From positions 62,001 through 126,000 of the forward strand of contig JACDOJ010000001.1 of assembly GCA_017656135.1 (NCBI GenBank): 64,000 nt of DNA, given 5' to 3'. Shown here piece after piece: positions 62,144-64,000 of the stretch. The stretch comes from Bacillota bacterium (GTDB taxonomy: Bacteria; Bacillota; UBA5301). The notes under the pieces are model-generated. The model was not told where the DNA came from. It worked only from the letters and a program-made list of their open reading frames with translations, and did not search any database. A program made the translations under genes and the position numbers. Within the stretch, counting starts at the first letter, position 1, and every line of letters starts with the position of its first letter.

Positions 62144-62988
62144 GGAAAGTCAAGCTATTCTTAAAGATGATTGACTTTCACGAGAGCATCTTTGCCCTGC
62201 CCTTTGCCTATATCAGCGCCTTGTTGGCTACCGGCGGCCAGATGACTTGGAGTCAAGCCGCCTGGCTTCTGGTGGCTATGGTCAGCGGCCGAAGCCTGGC
62301 GATGGCCTTTAACCGGATGATTGATGTGGAGTTCGATGCCCGCAATCCCCGGACGGCGGATCACATCATGCCTAAAGGGCTGCTCTCCAAGAAGGAAGTC
62401 ACCGGGGCGATCATCCTGTGCGCAATAATCTTTGTCATTGCTGCCGCCCAGTTCAACCTGTTAACTCTGATGCTTTCGCCGGTAGCCATCTTCATCATGA
62501 CTTTTTACTCCTTTACCAAGCGCTTTACCTGGGCAACCCATCTTATTCTCGGAGTCGCCCTAGGGCAGGTGCCGATAGCAGCTTGGCTGGCGCTTACCGG
62601 TGGGGTAGAGATGCCGGCGTGGTTGTTAGGGGCGGCTGTGGCTTGCTGGGTTGCTGGGTTTGACATCATCTTCGCCTTGCAAGACATGGAGGCCGACGCC
62701 AAAGAGGGCCTCTACTCCATTCCGGTTCGCTTTGGTCTAGAGAAGTCACTCTGGTGGTCCAGAGGCCTACATCTTTTAGCTTTGGTCTTTTTTGCCCTGA
62801 CCGGTTACGCTGTAGGGGCAGACTTCTTCTATTGGATCGGCTTTGCTCTGGTGGCTATTCTGCTGGCGGTGGAGCAGGGTGCCATGGCAACTTTGGACTT
62901 GAGCCGGCTCAACTTTGCCTATTTCAAGGTCAACGGCTTTATTTCCATAGCTTTTTTCGTTTTCACCTGGTTGTCCTTGGTTTTTTGA
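62140..62988 (+). CDS. UbiA-family prenyltransferase
   Basis: A 282-residue membrane enzyme (about eight helices) attaching a polyprenyl chain to an aromatic acid. The two Asp-rich motifs are NRMIDVEFDARNPRT (about 62-76) and DMEADAKEGLYSIP (about 188). It overlaps the UbiD stop by 4 bases; GTG at 62140 removes a leader read from inside ubiD. Likely MqnP role in the futalosine pathway. Confidence 0.92.
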   Translation: MRKVKLFLKMIDFHESIFALPFAYISALLATGGQMTWSQAAWLLVAMVSGRSLAMAFNRMIDVEFDARNPRTADHIMPKGLLSKKEVTGAIILCAIIFVIAAAQFNLLTLMLSPVAIFIMTFYSFTKRFTWATHLILGVALGQVPIAAWLALTGGVEMPAWLLGAAVACWVAGFDIIFALQDMEADAKEGLYSIPVRFGLEKSLWWSRGLHLLALVFFALTGYAVGADFFYWIGFALVAILLAVEQGAMATLDLSRLNFAYFKVNGFISIAFFVFTWLSLVF

Positions 62989-62998
62989 GGTGGATTCA

Positions 62999-63583
62999 GT
63001 GTACACAGTTGGTATAACTGGGGCCAGTGGTATGCCATATGCCTATCGCCTTCTAAAATACTTGGCTGGGCGTCGGATTCCGGTGGAGTTGGTGATCTCC
63101 GATCCTGCCTGGGATGTCATCAGGCAGGAGCTGCCCGCTGAGGCTCAGGAGATCGAAGATAGAGAGAAATGGGTGAGAAGGCACTTTGGCTCCACCACTC
63201 GGCTCTGGGCCAACACTAACTGGTCTTCTCCCATTGCCAGCGGTTCGGCGCCATCAGCGGGCATGGTCATTATCCCCTGTTCTATGGGGACTCTAGGGCG
63301 GATCGCAGCCGGCATCTCCAGTTCCCTCCTGGAGAGAGGCGCTGATGTCTGTCTCAAAGAGGGGCGCCGCCTGGTTTTGGTTACTAGAGAAACACCTCTT
63401 AACCTCATCCACCTGGAAAACATGGCCAGGCTAGTAAAGGCAGGAGCCACGGTCCTGCCGGCTGCCCCGGCCTTTTACCATAATCCACAGAGCATTTCGG
63501 ATTTGGTGGATTTCATCGTCGGCCGGGTCTTATACCAGCTGGGAATTGAAAATGACCTGGTTAAGTCCTGGGGAAGTAAGTAA
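62999..63583 (+). CDS. UbiX-family flavin prenyltransferase
   Basis: A 194-residue enzyme that makes prenyl-FMN, the cofactor of UbiD, from FMN and dimethylallyl phosphate. Motifs: GITGASGMPYAYRLL at the start, IASGSAPSAGMVIIPCSMGT, and RRLVLVTRETPLNLIHLENM. GTG at 62999 after GAGGTGG is preferred over 62990. The UbiD/UbiA/UbiX trio is thus self-sufficient for decarboxylation and prenylation. Confidence 0.94.
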   Translation: MYTVGITGASGMPYAYRLLKYLAGRRIPVELVISDPAWDVIRQELPAEAQEIEDREKWVRRHFGSTTRLWANTNWSSPIASGSAPSAGMVIIPCSMGTLGRIAAGISSSLLERGADVCLKEGRRLVLVTRETPLNLIHLENMARLVKAGATVLPAAPAFYHNPQSISDLVDFIVGRVLYQLGIENDLVKSWGSK

Positions 63584-63608
63584 TTTTTGCTATAAGGGAG
63601 TGGTTAAC

Positions 63609-64000
63609 ATGAAGAAAAAGTTTACCAAGCTCGGTATCATCACAGCACTGGCGGTGATTCTTGTCTGGGGGACGGCGGCGGTTGCCAAGAATGAGACACC
63701 GTTCACTCTCAAAATCGGTTTTATCCCGGCCGAAGATGAGCTGCCGCTCTTCGTCGGCAAAGAGCGGGGCGATTTTGCCCATGCCGGAGTCGACCTACGC
63801 TTGGTCCCCTTCGCCAGCGCGGTGGAGCGAGACACCGCTTTTCGAGCTGGACAGTTAGATGGGATTGTCTGCGATCTGGTGGCTGTAGGCCTCTTTGGTA
63901 AAGGTGGGATGGATGTCAAGGTCGCCTCCATTACGTTAGGTGCCAAACCGGAAGAGGGACGGTTCGCTCTCTTGGCCGCACCGGGCTCCGGAATCACTTC
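63609..64000 (+). CDS. ABC transporter substrate-binding protein (5' part, cut by window end)
   Basis: The first 130 residues of a gene that runs off the window. Signal peptide (about 1-26, VWGTAAVA-KN) without a lipobox cysteine, then the start of an NMT1/SsuA-like periplasmic binding fold (KIGFIPAEDELPLFVGKERG, FASAVERDTAFRAGQLDGIV). AAGGGAG site precedes ATG 63609. It lies just after ubiX. Substrate unknown. Confidence 0.8.
   Translation, partial: MKKKFTKLGIITALAVILVWGTAAVAKNETPFTLKIGFIPAEDELPLFVGKERGDFAHAGVDLRLVPFASAVERDTAFRAGQLDGIVCDLVAVGLFGKGGMDVKVASITLGAKPEEGRFALLAAPGSGIT

Overview
The window reads as the origin-proximal arm of a spore-forming clostridial-type Bacillota chromosome. 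It opens in DnaA boxes, followed by rpmH-rnpA-yidD-yidC-jag-mnmE-mnmG-rsmG-noc-parA-parB, the classic Firmicutes order running away from oriC (dnaA itself would lie just left of base 1). YyaC (spore protease family), Veg, YabE and Noc support Bacillota. Several features are odd for a single-membrane Firmicute: two predicted beta-barrel proteins, one ending in Phe like an outer-membrane protein, and two ABC substrate-binding proteins with non-lipidated signal peptides. A two-membrane (diderm) or otherwise periplasm-like envelope is therefore a real possibility, but this is inference. I do not name a genus.

Layout. 0-9.1 kb: origin, RNA-modification and chromosome-partition block with a perfect parS, a second parS-like site inside parB and a perfect Noc-binding palindrome inside noc. 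9.1-17.8 kb: cysteine-desulfurase-like gene, nickel-pincer cofactor genes larB/larC, DUF4446, bactofilin, yyaC, a YkvI-type transporter, TPR, VanW (with a second perfect Noc site) and ilvE. 17.9-27.5 kb: an unusual electron-transfer island with an NHL-repeat protein, 4-heme cytochrome, 7-heme lipoprotein cytochrome, large beta-barrel, 12-heme cytochrome, two nitrilase-fold proteins without the catalytic residues, and a second beta-barrel. 27.6-36.8 kb: a dehydratase-activase-like ATPase, a divergent PRPP synthetase, PHP, PspC and toast-rack proteins, and a BmpA-type nucleoside ABC importer. 36.9-46.1 kb: TPR, GAF-GGDEF, DnaD, DnaB helicase, YabE, RsmA, YkuK, amidase, Veg. 46.2-48.3 kb (minus strand): an Fo-only ATP synthase operon (atpZ-B-E-F) that ends in a terminator with no F1 genes. 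48.5-50.5 kb: purA and tRNA-Lys, -Glu and -Val. 50.5-53.7 kb (minus): a membrane-bound Tat-exported [NiFe] hydrogenase with altered metal-site motifs. 53.8-64 kb: tRNA-Thr, a 43-aa ORF under a palindromic operator, a DMT exporter, a decayed PhoP/PhoR pair, an orphan sensor kinase divergent from a 9-heme cytochrome, a CAP-domain secreted protein, a LuxR-type HTH and a UbiD-UbiA-UbiX menaquinone cluster followed by a truncated substrate-binding protein.

How it fits together (inference): the hydrogenase would pass H2 electrons through its cytochrome b into menaquinone, which the UbiD/A/X cluster helps to make. The multiheme cytochromes and beta-barrels would carry electrons outward to an extracellular or periplasmic acceptor, and the Fo motor would harvest the gradient. 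The cytochrome/barrel/pseudo-nitrilase island is the strongest candidate for an undescribed system. I see no insertion sequences, CRISPR arrays or prophage. All calls come from reading the sequence and the supplied translations; no database search was run.
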